A stretch of 43,351 nucleotides of DNA from Treponema sp. UBA937 (GTDB lineage Bacteria; Spirochaetota; Spirochaetia; Treponematales; Breznakiellaceae), in assembly GCA_002293455.1 (NCBI GenBank), contig DBDH01000081.1, positions 1 through 43,351 of the forward strand. The letters are read 5' to 3'. Below are positions 26,563 to 34,412 of the stretch, one piece after another. Below the pieces are notes generated by a model that did no database searches, was not told the DNA's origin, and saw only the letters and a list, made by a program, of their open reading frames with translations. Made by a program: the position numbers and the translations under genes. The stretch's first letter is position 1; every line of letters starts with the position of its first letter.

Positions 26563-27346
26563 GTTCTTTCTCCTTGCACGAATCGTAGGTTACCGACGCA
26601 AACGCGCTATGATTATGGATACTTTCAAAATTCTCCGCCTCCACGGTGAAGCGCGGAAAATGTCCAAGGGACTTAATATCAATATACACATCTCTGACTA
26701 AATCTTCAACAAATTTCGGATTATCATAGGCTTTTTCGGTGATATATTTTTCATCTTCCCGCTTGAGGAGCGAATATACGGGGCTAGACGCGGAATCTTC
26801 AACAATTTTGATGATGTCTTCGATCCAGAAAAAGGGGCCGAGTTCCAGGCAGACTTTCACGATGCCGCGCTGGTTATGCGCGCCGCGGTCGCTGATAAGT
26901 TTTGAACAGGGGCAGACGGTGGTAACCGGTACCGCGATGGAAACCGTAAAATGTTTTTCGTTCCCTGTTACCGATCCCTGATAAGCGCATTCGTATGACA
27001 TCATCCCCAAAAACCCCGTAACCGGCGCTTTTTTTTCAATAAAGTACGGAAAAACGATTCGGCCGAACGCCGATTCAGCTTCAAGGTCCAGCCTGATTTC
27101 TTTGAGCATGTCAAGAAATTTCGGCATGGATACGTCCGCGCGGTACCGGTGAAAAATCTCGATAAAACGGCTCATGTGAGTACCTTTAAAATGATGAGGC
27201 AAATCGGCAAAAAGATCCACGCGCGCGGTGGTATGCTGAACGCCGTTTCCTTTGTCCAGGACTTGAATGGGATATTTCAGTCCTTTGACGCCTACTTTTT
27301 CCAGGGGAACATCCCGGTCATCCTGCTGGTTTTGGACATCTATCAT
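26555..27346 (-). CDS. folE2: GTP cyclohydrolase FolE2 (type IB)
   Basis: A 263-residue enzyme that turns GTP into dihydroneopterin triphosphate, the entry to folate and some modified tRNA bases. FolE2 landmarks are visible: GLKYPIQVLDK near the N-terminus, HHFKGTHMSRF at 51-61, and the metal-site motif CPCSKLISDRGAHNQRG with Cys147 as the conserved ligand. Length is usual for FolE2. The N-terminus has the family's VGVKG turn. It forms a unit with the small membrane protein; no other folate genes are nearby. Confidence 0.93.
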   Translation of the reverse strand: MIDVQNQQDDRDVPLEKVGVKGLKYPIQVLDKGNGVQHTTARVDLFADLPHHFKGTHMSRFIEIFHRYRADVSMPKFLDMLKEIRLDLEAESAFGRIVFPYFIEKKAPVTGFLGMMSYECAYQGSVTGNEKHFTVSIAVPVTTVCPCSKLISDRGAHNQRGIVKVCLELGPFFWIEDIIKIVEDSASSPVYSLLKREDEKYITEKAYDNPKFVEDLVRDVYIDIKSLGHFPRFTVEAENFESIHNHSAFASVTYDSCKEKEHE

Positions 27347-27420
27347 GAAGATAATATACCTAAAGGGATGATACTTTGGCTACGGAGAAATCAGAACTTC
27401 CTGATGAGCACAGAGGAAAA

Positions 27421-27460
27421 ATGAAAACCGGGTTTCCAATATCGAAAACCCGGTTTTCAT
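27421..27460 (-). terminator. Intrinsic terminator of the DegP gene
   Basis: A perfect 15-bp stem (ATGAAAACCGGGTTT / AAACCCGGTTTTCAT) with a 10-base loop, followed by TTTTTCC on the minus strand, 6 bases past the stop codon. Confidence 0.88.
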
Positions 27461-27465
27461 TTCCT

Positions 27466-28974
27466 TTATCTCTTAAACTTCATCGTTTCAAGGGAGGCTT
27501 CCCCTCGTTTTACTTCAAACCAAAGTTCCCGGGAAGTTTCTTCCCTCAAAACCCGGTAGAACCCGGCTAAATCGCGTATGGGCGTACCATTGATTCCTTC
27601 AATAATGTCTCCGCGCCGCACGCCGACAATGTCGGCAGGAGTTTTGTCCAGGATGGAACCGACATATACGCCGGTGACAGACGCGTCAAGACCGAGACCG
27701 TTTTTCACATTATCCGTCAAGGCGACAGCCTGTAAACCAGGCCAAAGTTTGCTGTTATCGGCGGCAACTTCGTCTCTGCGTTCTTCAATTCTGACGGAAA
27801 CTTCCATCGTTTGTCTGTCGCGAATTACTGTGAGATTAACGGTATCGCCGACTCTGATATCGCCAATCATCAGGGAAAGCTGGCTGCTGCCTCCCGCTTC
27901 CCTGCCGTCTACGTGCGTGATAAAATCGCCGGGAACAATTCCCGCCTTTTCGGCAGGAGAACCGATAAATACCTGTGAAGCCAAAGCGCCCTTTTTGCCG
28001 GTGAGTCCGAGTATATCGGCAGTATCTTTATCAGCGTCCTGAAGAGAAACGCCAAGCCAGCCGTATTGAATCGCTCCGGAATTGATGAACTCATCGATGG
28101 AACGTTTTGCGTTGTTAATAGGAATGGCAAAACCCAAGCCGACACTGCCGCCGCCCGCGCTATTGCTTGCTATCCAAGTGTTTATTCCGATTACTTCGCC
28201 TTTAATATTTACCAAAGCTCCTCCGGAATTTCCCTGGTTAATCGAAGCATCGGTCTGAATAAAATCATTGATATTTCCCGCGGGTCCTCCTGTCCGTCCC
28301 ACGGCGCTGACAATGCCCATGGTAACCGAGGACATAAATCCGAGCGGCGTGCCAAAGGCGATGGCAAAATCTCCGACTTGAACATCATCGGAATTACCCA
28401 GGACGGCCTGGGGATAAAAATCGCTTGCTTTAAACGACACCAAAGCCAAATCCTTCCGCTGATCTTTACCGACCAAAGCGGCTTCGTATTCCTTTCCATC
28501 GTTTGTTATCGTGTAGATTTCAGTTGCGCCATCTACAACGTGATTATTGGTCAATACGTAATATAGATCATCAGTCTTGCGGACAATTACGCCGGAACCA
28601 AGTCCCTGAGAACGATATTCACGTTCTTCTCTTTCATTTTCACCCTGCCCGCCCCGCGGACCAAAGAAAAATTCCCAAGGGATTCCGTTAAATTGCGGAA
28701 CCTGCTGTTTTCTAACTGTAACAACCTTGAGTTCAACAATGGAAGGAAGGACTTTGTTTGAAATGCCCCGAAAAACAGTTTGCAGGCCTTCCGCAACAGC
28801 CATTGAATCTTCCGGAATAATGACCGGAGCTTCCTCCGCGCGGGCGGTATTATTCTGCCCGGGAGTCGAACAGGAAAAAGAGAGAAAAGCGAGAGAAAAA
28901 CCAAAGATAACTCCAATAAGCACAAGGTTGAATACAAAGAAATTCTTTGATCCAAGTTTTTTGATCAAATCCAT
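27466..28974 (-). CDS. DegP/HtrA-family serine protease
   Basis: A 502-residue envelope protease/chaperone. The start at 28974 follows AGAGGTG at good spacing; a GTG 9 bases earlier is in frame but less likely. The N-terminal hydrophobic segment ends in LSFSC, a relaxed spirochaetal lipobox (Cys35), so it may be a lipoprotein. The trypsin-like triad is His145 (LTNNHVVDG), Asp175 (RKDLALVSF) and Ser250 (NQGNSGGALVN). Two PDZ domains follow, the first around QYGWLGVSLQ to GDIRVGDTV, the second around VYVGSILDKTPADIVGVRRGD. The gene is followed by a strong terminator. Confidence 0.94.
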   Translation of the reverse strand: MDLIKKLGSKNFFVFNLVLIGVIFGFSLAFLSFSCSTPGQNNTARAEEAPVIIPEDSMAVAEGLQTVFRGISNKVLPSIVELKVVTVRKQQVPQFNGIPWEFFFGPRGGQGENEREEREYRSQGLGSGVIVRKTDDLYYVLTNNHVVDGATEIYTITNDGKEYEAALVGKDQRKDLALVSFKASDFYPQAVLGNSDDVQVGDFAIAFGTPLGFMSSVTMGIVSAVGRTGGPAGNINDFIQTDASINQGNSGGALVNIKGEVIGINTWIASNSAGGGSVGLGFAIPINNAKRSIDEFINSGAIQYGWLGVSLQDADKDTADILGLTGKKGALASQVFIGSPAEKAGIVPGDFITHVDGREAGGSSQLSLMIGDIRVGDTVNLTVIRDRQTMEVSVRIEERRDEVAADNSKLWPGLQAVALTDNVKNGLGLDASVTGVYVGSILDKTPADIVGVRRGDIIEGINGTPIRDLAGFYRVLREETSRELWFEVKRGEASLETMKFKR

Positions 28975-29005
28975 AAAAAACACCTCTTGTAAAAAGATAT
29001 CACAC

Positions 29006-29118
29006 GAGGAAATTGCAAAACTTCAGTTTTTGCAATTTCAACTGCTTAAAAATGCATTTTTGCAGCCTTTAGGCGAGAAAACGCAAGAGTTTGGGCAAAA
29101 CTAACCGAGTTTTGCAAC
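29006..29118. repeat. Palindrome-rich interspersed element, copy 2 (inverted)
   Basis: In the order opposite to copy 1: the GAAATTGCAAAAC hairpin, CTTAAAAATGCATTTTT, GCCTTTAGGCGAGAAA, then GCAAAAC-TAACCGA-GTTTTGC (29095-29115). It occupies the degP upstream region. The remaining 29119-29372 holds no gene I can support. Confidence 0.8.
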
Positions 29119-29372
29119 AAACTCACACTTGAGACAATTTCAAATTTTCCCGAATACGATGAAACCATCTCGTTTATAAACTACCGAATATGAAGACAAG
29201 CGCGGCCTGCAAATCATCGTCTATATATATAATAATGTTTTTTCCGCAAAATTGTTACAGAGGAATGAGAATTTTGTGGTCATATCAGCCTCGCGCAAAA
29301 ATCCGTTTTTTGGGCAGACCGAGATCGCATATAATGTTGAGAATTTCACTAATGATGTTTTTGTTGGGATTA

Positions 29373-29494
29373 GAGGCAATTGCAAAACTCCAGTTTTTGC
29401 AATTGCAACCGCTTAAAAATGCGTATTTTGCAGCCTTTAGGCGAGAAATCGCATGAGCTTCAGCAAAACTAACCGAGTTTTGCAAGAGGCTCAT
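29373..29494. repeat. Palindrome-rich interspersed element, copy 3 (inverted)
   Basis: Same orientation and blocks as copy 2: GCAATTGCAAAAC hairpin, GCTTAAAAATGCG, GCCTTTAGGCGAGAAATCGC, then AGCAAAAC-TAACCGA-GTTTTGC bounded by GAGCTT and GAGGCTC. It lies about 250 bases from copy 2. Confidence 0.82.
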
Positions 29495-29543
29495 TAATAT
29501 AATAATTTCGAAAGAGGTCTATGAAACTCATCCCCAAAAAAAT

Positions 29544-29575
29544 GAGGCTGTCCGAATTATTTCTCGGACAGCCTC
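29544..29575 (-). terminator. Intrinsic terminator of the uxa operon
   Basis: A perfect 12-bp stem (GAGGCTGTCCGA / TCGGACAGCCTC) with an 8-base loop, followed by ATTTTTTT on the minus strand just past uxaC. Confidence 0.88.
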
Positions 29576-29594
29576 TTTGATTTTTACTTGACTA

Positions 29595-31040
29595 TTAGTT
29601 AAAATAATCCTTTGCGTTCCCAAAGGAAATATTACTGACAATCTCCGACATTTTTTCCATGTCCGCCGGAAACTCTCCGTTTTCTACCCAGCCGCCGAGG
29701 AGGTTACAGAGTATCCGCCGGAAGTATTCATGCCGGGGATAGGAGAGGAAGCTCCGTGAGTCGGTAAGCATTCCCACGAAAGCGGAAAGCATTCCAATAT
29801 TTCCCAGTATCTTCATTTGCTCTTCCATTCCGTCCCGGTGATCGCAGAACCACCAGGGGGAGCCGAGCTGCATCTTTCCGCGGATGGCCTTGCGCCCTTC
29901 CGCCACGGAATTATTGTCTTGGAAACAGCCCATCAAGGTTAGCAGGGGATAATAGTCCTTGTTGTTGAGGGTGTAGAGGACGGTCTTGGGCAGCTGACCC
30001 GCGTCTTCCATAGCGTTGAGCAGGGCGGCGAGATTTTCACTGATCTGCTGGTCATGGGAAGCATCGTAACCGGTGTCAGGCCCGAGGATTTTGAACATAC
30101 GGGCATTGTTGTTTCTGATGGAGGCTATGTGAAACTGCATCACGATGTCATGTTTTTTGTACATACCCGCCAGCGCGGTAAGGATTTTCGTCTTAAACCC
30201 GTCCGCTTCTTCCTTTGTCACAGCTCCGCCGGCGAGAGCTTTTTTGAAAGTCCCTTCGATTTCGGCATCAGCTGCTTTGCGGAAGGGGGGATACTCTAGT
30301 GCGTGGTCAGAGGCGCGGCAGCCCATGGACGCAAAAAAGTCTACCCTGTTTTCCAGAGCCCGGATCAGGGCTGCAACGGAATCGATCTGTATGCCGCTGG
30401 CCTTGGAGAGAACGCCCATATAATCCGCAAAGCCGGGAAGGTTGATGTTCAGTGCCTTGTCCGGACGGAACGAAGGGATGACTTTGGTTTTGATTTTTCC
30501 GATGGGAGCCGTCCCTTCGGCTATCGCCTTGTGGTATTCCAAGCTGTCCGCGGGATCGTCGGTGGTACCCACGGCATAGACATTGAATTTTTCAAATATG
30601 CCCTTTACCGAAAGCTCTTCGGTGGCAAGCATGGCGTTCGCCTTTTCCCAGATAGCAGGGGCTGTCTTTAGCGTCAGCGGTTCGTATATGTCGAAGTAAC
30701 GCTGAAGTTCAAGATGGGTCCAGTGGTAGAGGGGATTGCCTATCAGATTTTCGACCGTTTTTGTCCAGGCGAGAAATTTTTCGTATGGTTCCGCGCTGCC
30801 GGTGATAAGGGATTCGTCAATACCGAAGGCTCTCATCATCCGCCACTTGTAGTGATCTCCGTAACCGCCGTCGCCGATCCATACTTCGGTAAGGTTGGCA
30901 AATTTCTTGTTCTCCGCTATCTGCGACGGAATGAGGTGGCAGTGGTAGTCGTAAATCGGTTCATCCTTTGCCGCGGTGTTGTACAGTTTTTTTGCTGTTT
31001 CAGTTTCCAGCAGAAAATCATCATCCATAAATTGTTTCAT
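29595..31040 (-). CDS. uxaC: Uronate isomerase UxaC
   Basis: A 481-residue amidohydrolase-fold enzyme that isomerises D-glucuronate to fructuronate and D-galacturonate to tagaturonate. Landmarks are YDYHCHL near residue 30 (HxH metal site), LTEVWIGDGGYGDHYKWRMMRAFG, and the C-terminal GMLTDSRSFLSYPRHEYFRRILC, which is highly characteristic of UxaC. Its ATG overlaps the uxaA stop by 4 bases, so the two are translationally coupled. It is the last gene of the operon although it catalyses the first step. Confidence 0.96.
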   Translation of the reverse strand: MKQFMDDDFLLETETAKKLYNTAAKDEPIYDYHCHLIPSQIAENKKFANLTEVWIGDGGYGDHYKWRMMRAFGIDESLITGSAEPYEKFLAWTKTVENLIGNPLYHWTHLELQRYFDIYEPLTLKTAPAIWEKANAMLATEELSVKGIFEKFNVYAVGTTDDPADSLEYHKAIAEGTAPIGKIKTKVIPSFRPDKALNINLPGFADYMGVLSKASGIQIDSVAALIRALENRVDFFASMGCRASDHALEYPPFRKAADAEIEGTFKKALAGGAVTKEEADGFKTKILTALAGMYKKHDIVMQFHIASIRNNNARMFKILGPDTGYDASHDQQISENLAALLNAMEDAGQLPKTVLYTLNNKDYYPLLTLMGCFQDNNSVAEGRKAIRGKMQLGSPWWFCDHRDGMEEQMKILGNIGMLSAFVGMLTDSRSFLSYPRHEYFRRILCNLLGGWVENGEFPADMEKMSEIVSNISFGNAKDYFN

Positions 31041-32554
31041 AGGGTTACTCCTTCCTTAAATATTGCAATTTCCCGGTATCCGTTCAGTTCGTTTCTCGTT
31101 TTCTTCCTGCCGGAGGCGATGTCCAGTATGAGCCGCATAATATCGTCCCGGACAGCCGCCGGATTTTCATCGAGCATCCTTCCCGCGTTAAAATCGATCC
31201 AGTTGGACTTTCTCTGTGCGAGATCGGTGTTGCTGGATATCTTGACCGTCGGTATGGGCGCGCCGAGGGGGGTTCCCCGTCCGGTGGTAAAGAGGATGAT
31301 GTGCGCTCCGGCGGCGGTCATGGCGGTGGTCGAAACAATATCGTTTCCCGGTCCTTCCAGAAGCTGCAAACCCTTGCCGCCGATACGCTCGCCGTATTTG
31401 TATACCCCCCGTACCGGGGCTTTGCCGCCCTTTTGTACGCAGCCGCAGGATTTGTCCTCCAGCGTGGTGATTCCCCCTTCCTTGTTTCCCGGGGAGGGGT
31501 TTTCATATACAACTTGATTATGGGAGATGTAGTAGTTTTTGAAGTCCGTGATGAGGCGGACCGTTTTCTCAAAAAGCTCCGGTGTTTCGCATCTGTCCAT
31601 GAGCATCTGTTCCGCTCCGAACATCTCCGGCACTTCAGTGAGGATTGCTGAACCGCCCATGACGGTGATGGTATCGCACACCTGACCGACCAGGGCGTTG
31701 GCGGTGATGCCGGAAAAGCCGTCTGAGCCGCCGCACTTCATGCCGATGATAAGCTCCGAGGCCTTTGCCTTCTCTCTTTTGAACGTTCCCGCGTACTCCG
31801 CGAGTTTCTTGAGTATCTGTCTGCCTTCGGCGATCTCATCCGAAACTTGCTGGGTGATGAGGAATTGTACCCGTTCGGGATCGTAATCGCCGAGAACCTT
31901 TTTAAATTCTTCCACGGTGTTGTTCTCACAGCCGAGGCCGATCACAAGAACCGCTCCCGCGTTGGGATGCTTAACGAGGTCCGCGAGAATGGTGCGGGTG
32001 GCGGCATGGTCTTCCCCCATCTGGGAACAGCCGTAGGGGTGAGGCCAGGCATACACGCCATCGATGTTATATGCTTTTGTGTACTCCACGTCCGCCCAGG
32101 CCGCAAGAGCTTCGGCGCTGCGGTTTACGCAGCCCACGGTGGGGACAATCCATACTTCGTTCCGTATGCCGATCTGTCCGTCCTTTCTGCGGAACACATC
32201 GATCTCCGGGATATCTCCGTCGTCGGCCGGTACCTGGGCATAGGCGGCGGCGCTTTGAGGATTGTAATGGTACTCCGGGGTTTCCGAGAGGAGGGTCTTC
32301 ATGTTGTGGGTATGCACATGACTTCCCGCGGGAATCGCCGCCTGAGCCTCCCCAATGGAATATCCGTATTTGATGATCCTGTCCCCGGCGGCTATATCGC
32401 CGACAGCCATCTTGTGGCCTGCCGGAATATCTCCGGCAACAGATATGCTGCCGCCGCCGGGAAGCGCTGTCACTTCACCTTTTTTAAGGGGGCGGAGGGC
32501 GACGACCACTGTGTCATCGGGATGGATGCGGATGACCGCCTGTTTTTCTGCCAT
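31037..32554 (-). CDS. uxaA: Altronate dehydratase UxaA
   Basis: A 505-residue enzyme that dehydrates D-altronate to 2-keto-3-deoxygluconate. The N-terminal ~90 residues form a SAF domain (VVVALRPLKKGEV, ending near HVHTHNMKT). The catalytic UxaA domain has GIRNEVWIVPTVGCVNR, HPYGCSQMGEDH, GLGCENN, MKCGGSDGFSGITANALVG and the conserved C-terminal GRGTPLGAPIPTVKISSN. It is a single full-length polypeptide, unlike organisms that split the SAF part. It lies 3 bases from uxaB and overlaps uxaC. Confidence 0.96.
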   Translation of the reverse strand: MAEKQAVIRIHPDDTVVVALRPLKKGEVTALPGGGSISVAGDIPAGHKMAVGDIAAGDRIIKYGYSIGEAQAAIPAGSHVHTHNMKTLLSETPEYHYNPQSAAAYAQVPADDGDIPEIDVFRRKDGQIGIRNEVWIVPTVGCVNRSAEALAAWADVEYTKAYNIDGVYAWPHPYGCSQMGEDHAATRTILADLVKHPNAGAVLVIGLGCENNTVEEFKKVLGDYDPERVQFLITQQVSDEIAEGRQILKKLAEYAGTFKREKAKASELIIGMKCGGSDGFSGITANALVGQVCDTITVMGGSAILTEVPEMFGAEQMLMDRCETPELFEKTVRLITDFKNYYISHNQVVYENPSPGNKEGGITTLEDKSCGCVQKGGKAPVRGVYKYGERIGGKGLQLLEGPGNDIVSTTAMTAAGAHIILFTTGRGTPLGAPIPTVKISSNTDLAQRKSNWIDFNAGRMLDENPAAVRDDIMRLILDIASGRKKTRNELNGYREIAIFKEGVTL

Positions 32555-32557
32555 GCC

Positions 32558-34054
32558 CTAGAACCCCTTTACCGCGCCTTCAATGGCGGCCTTCATTCCC
32601 GAACTCCAGATGGTTTGGAGGTTTCCGGCAACCGCGCTTTCGAGGCCCTCATAGGCGGTCAGATCTTCGCCCCACCAGTCCGCCGCGGAGAGAACCGCGC
32701 GGCTGAGTTTTTTTGCCGCCGCTTCCGGATCAGCGGAGACAGGGCCCGTTTCTTTGTAAAGAGAGGCAAAGCGTTCCAGTACCGGAAGATCGTCCTTAAT
32801 CGGATAGGCTGAGCCGTCTCTGGTTCCCGCCATCTCGGCATTGGCGATCTCTGTGCCATTGTAGAACGCGATAAGAGCCGCCAACGAGAAAGTGAGCGCG
32901 GGGGGAAGTTTTTTCTCTTTCTTCATATATCCGATGAGGGAAGGAAGTACCCGTGTTTTATATTTTGAGACCGAATTCAGTGTGATGGAGAGAAGCATGT
33001 GCTTGATATAAGGGTTCGCGAAACGTTCGAGGACATCATTTGCGTACTGCCGCAGCTCATCGGCACTGCCGTCCATAGAGGGGATGATCTCCTCAAAGAT
33101 GCCCTTCTTCATAAAGCTGATAACGAGGCCGTCTTTGATACAGCCTTCGACCGTGTCGAGACCGTAGAGGAAGGCCGCGGGGACACTCATGGTGTGGGCG
33201 CCGTTCAGGATGCGGACTTTGCGGGTGCGGTAAAAGCTCATGTCCTTTGTCCAGATAACGTTGAGTCCCGCCTGCGCGAGGGGGAATTCCGACGAATAGT
33301 CTTTATCAGTTTCGATTACCCACAGATGGAAGATTTCCGCCGCATCCAAGAGGTTATCTTTGTAGCCGAGTTTTTCGCAGAGTGCTTCCGCCTCTTCCCG
33401 GGGATAACCGGGGACGATACGGTCAACCAGGCTGTTGCAAAAAGCGCAGGAATTCTCTACCCATGCGGTAAATTCATCATCGAGCTTCCATTCCTGGGCA
33501 TAGCGGAGGACGATCTCCTTGAGCTTATCGCCGTTTTTGTCGATGAGTTCGCAGGGGATGATGATAAGCCCCTTGGCGGAGTCGCCTTTAAAATGAATAA
33601 ACCGGCGGTAGAGAAAGGCGCATACCTTTCCGGGGAAGGAACTCTGGGGCGCGTCATCCGCTTTATCCTCCGCGTTGTAGGCGATTCCCGCTTCGGTGGT
33701 GTTGGAGATGATGAACCGAAGATCGGGGTTTTCCGCGCATTGCATATATTCGGCGTGCTGCGAGTAAGGATCGAGACAGCGGCTGACCGAAGTGATGGGA
33801 CGGAACTCTTCAACCGCCTTCCCTTCCTGTATGCCCCGGAGTACCGTTGTGTACAACCCTTTTTGTCCGTTAATCATATCAGCGAGTCCCCGGTCGAGGG
33901 GCTGTACGAGAACAACATTTCCGTTAAAATCGGTTTTTTCATTCGTGATATCTACCATCCAGTCAACAAAAGCGCGAAGGAAGTTACCCTCCCCAAATTG
34001 CAGTATTTTTTCGGGACGATTGACCGTGGTTACCGCATCACTGATAGAATTCAT
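32558..34054 (-). CDS. uxaB: Tagaturonate reductase UxaB
   Basis: A 498-residue NAD-dependent polyol dehydrogenase that reduces tagaturonate to altronate. The open frame reaches 34126, but AGAGGTTAGT precedes the ATG at 34054 and the protein then begins MNSISD, with the nucleotide-binding ILQFGEGNFLRAFVDWM close to the N-terminus as in UxaB. Other landmarks are IISNTTEAGI, the catalytic-domain RKVRILNGAHT and the helical ILSFMKKGIFEEIIPS region. It is first in uxaB-uxaA-uxaC, which would convert galacturonate to 2-keto-3-deoxygluconate. No transporter or kinase is adjacent. Confidence 0.95.
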   Translation of the reverse strand: MNSISDAVTTVNRPEKILQFGEGNFLRAFVDWMVDITNEKTDFNGNVVLVQPLDRGLADMINGQKGLYTTVLRGIQEGKAVEEFRPITSVSRCLDPYSQHAEYMQCAENPDLRFIISNTTEAGIAYNAEDKADDAPQSSFPGKVCAFLYRRFIHFKGDSAKGLIIIPCELIDKNGDKLKEIVLRYAQEWKLDDEFTAWVENSCAFCNSLVDRIVPGYPREEAEALCEKLGYKDNLLDAAEIFHLWVIETDKDYSSEFPLAQAGLNVIWTKDMSFYRTRKVRILNGAHTMSVPAAFLYGLDTVEGCIKDGLVISFMKKGIFEEIIPSMDGSADELRQYANDVLERFANPYIKHMLLSITLNSVSKYKTRVLPSLIGYMKKEKKLPPALTFSLAALIAFYNGTEIANAEMAGTRDGSAYPIKDDLPVLERFASLYKETGPVSADPEAAAKKLSRAVLSAADWWGEDLTAYEGLESAVAGNLQTIWSSGMKAAIEGAVKGF

Positions 34055-34105
34055 ACTAACCTCTACATTAGCCCCAATCTGTCTGAAGTACAGAAAAGCG
34101 GCATC

Positions 34106-34133
34106 ATTATATCGAAGACACTGCAACGCAGTG
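34106..34133 (-). promoter_or_regulatory. Candidate uxaB promoter -10 and operator palindrome
   Basis: TATAAT on the minus strand (34106-34111), preceded by a 6-bp inverted repeat CACTGC-N3-GCAGTG (34119-34133) lying in the spacer between the -10 and the expected -35. The position is typical of a repressor operator. No good -35 is seen. Confidence 0.45.
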
Positions 34134-34259
34134 ACACCTTGAAAAATCTCCGCATATCGGAAATTGACACAATTCTTCTATAGTTAGTGTTAATTATATC
34201 CCCTTTTGGGGAAAAGCGAAAATGATTATTCCGTTCAGTTTTTTCAAATTAGAGGCTTT

Positions 34260-34399
34260 TTCAACATGTCAATAAAGTTGAACCGCATGACATGAGTTAT
34301 TCGCAAGCCCATAGGTTCATTGATGATTTCCTTGTATGGGGGTCATGGACGATATGAACCAGCCCCGGAAGGGGACTTGCCCGCTAGGCCCTTAGCCGG
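34260..34399 (+). ncRNA. Candidate structured RNA leader upstream of uvrA
   Basis: Two sets of inverted repeats cross each other. First set: TTCAA(C) 34260-34265 with GTTGAA 34277-34282, crossed by CATGTCA 34265-34271 with TGACATG 34288-34294. Second set: CCCATA 34308-34313 with TATGGG 34335-34340, crossed by GGTTCAT 34314-34320 with ATGAACC 34354-34360. GCAAG 34303-34307 / CTTGC 34376-34380 encloses the second set and a CCCC-GGAA-GGGG hairpin whose GGAA tetraloop (GNRA type) is correct on the plus strand. A last hairpin (34381-34399) ends 13 bases before the uvrA ATG. No known RNA class was recognised. The rest of the 34055-34412 gap holds the uxaB promoter and a CCCCTTTTGGGG palindrome. Confidence 0.4.
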
Positions 34400-34412
34400 A
34401 TAAAATCACATC

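Noticed and set aside
27400..27420. Another CACAGAGGA REP copy near degP
   Set aside because: Only the 9-base word matches, without the flanking bases or a partner; a chance match is likely.
29190..29456. Plus-strand ORF of 88 codons between degP and uxaC
   Set aside because: It runs into interspersed element copy 3 and its translation follows the repeat; no ribosome binding site.
34303..34380. HDV-like self-cleaving ribozyme
   Set aside because: The nested double-pseudoknot order of two helices (CCCATA/TATGGG and GGTTCAT/ATGAACC) is reminiscent of P1 and P2, but there is no P3 hairpin in the 14-base loop, the first helix does not begin with G, and no P4/catalytic C arrangement is visible.
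34355..34400. SRP RNA or tRNA
   Set aside because: The GGAA tetraloop recalls SRP RNA, but the conserved AGGTCCGGAAGGAAGCAG core is absent, and no cloverleaf or T-loop was found.
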